Shown in pieces: positions 63,966 through 64,000 of a stretch of DNA of 64,000 nucleotides. Made by a program: the position numbers and the translations under genes. Under the pieces are notes generated by a model. The model was not told the DNA's origin and did no database searches. It worked only from the letters and a program-made list of their open reading frames with translations. This DNA is from Pyrenopolyporus hunteri (lineage: Eukaryota; Ascomycota; Sordariomycetes; Xylariales; Hypoxylaceae). The stretch's first letter is position 1, and each line of letters begins with the position of its first letter. The stretch covers positions 209,054 to 273,053 of the forward strand of contig CADCXC010000019.1 in NCBI GenBank assembly GCA_902806595.1, written 5' to 3'.

Positions 63966-64000
63966 AGACCGCGTCGAAAGTTATCACCTTCCACCGCAGA

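Overview
The window looks like nuclear DNA of a filamentous ascomycete (Pezizomycotina, probably Sordariomycetes). The evidence is short GT-AG introns of about 50-125 bp, a Zn2Cys6/fungal_trans regulator, an AHC1-type zinc-finger protein, a Btn1/CLN3 homologue and a HulA/Rsp5 ubiquitin ligase. The intergenic DNA is full of the short palindromic TAGGTACCTA / (TACC)n motif. The genome is compartmentalised: gene islands of ordinary base composition alternate with extremely AT-rich blocks that carry the marks of very heavy repeat-induced point mutation (RIP).

Layout. 1-17345: AT-rich block without credible genes; the remaining C is mostly in CpG; it holds several decayed minisatellites, a 147-nt A homopolymer and copies of a dispersed repeat. 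17350-34150: gene island with an HhH-GPD DNA glycosylase (+), a Zn2Cys6 transcription factor with a short second exon (+), a Btn1/CLN3 homologue (-), an isopenicillin-N acyltransferase-like Ntn hydrolase (-), a 276-bp MITE-like element with 28-bp inverted repeats, a DUF2183/App1-like phosphatidate phosphatase (+) and a glutathione S-transferase-like protein (+). 34150-35850: small AT-rich block. 35900-37015: gene-free islet of normal composition. 37020-51560: AT-rich block whose residual strand bias is opposite to that of the first block. 51600-64000: gene island with a HulA/Rsp5 HECT E3 ligase (+), an AHC1-like C2H2 protein (-) and an Alba-domain protein (+).

The genes do not form an evident pathway; most are housekeeping or regulatory. 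The acyltransferase-like gene has no beta-lactam biosynthesis partner in the window. Five of the nine genes (Btn1, App1-like, HulA, AHC1-like, Alba) need small insertions or deletions to read through, although the protein sequence on both sides is well conserved and in several cases recognisable almost to the last residue. Many sites are missing one base of a homopolymer or one unit of a dinucleotide. I think residual long-read indel errors are the likeliest cause, but decay of real gene copies cannot be excluded from sequence alone. The affected genes are annotated as CDS with their breaks listed.

I did not find a clearly new biological system. The most distinctive signals are the CpG-sparing mutation pattern and opposite strand bias of the AT-rich blocks, the dispersed repeat in both orientations inside them, and the intact-looking MITE.
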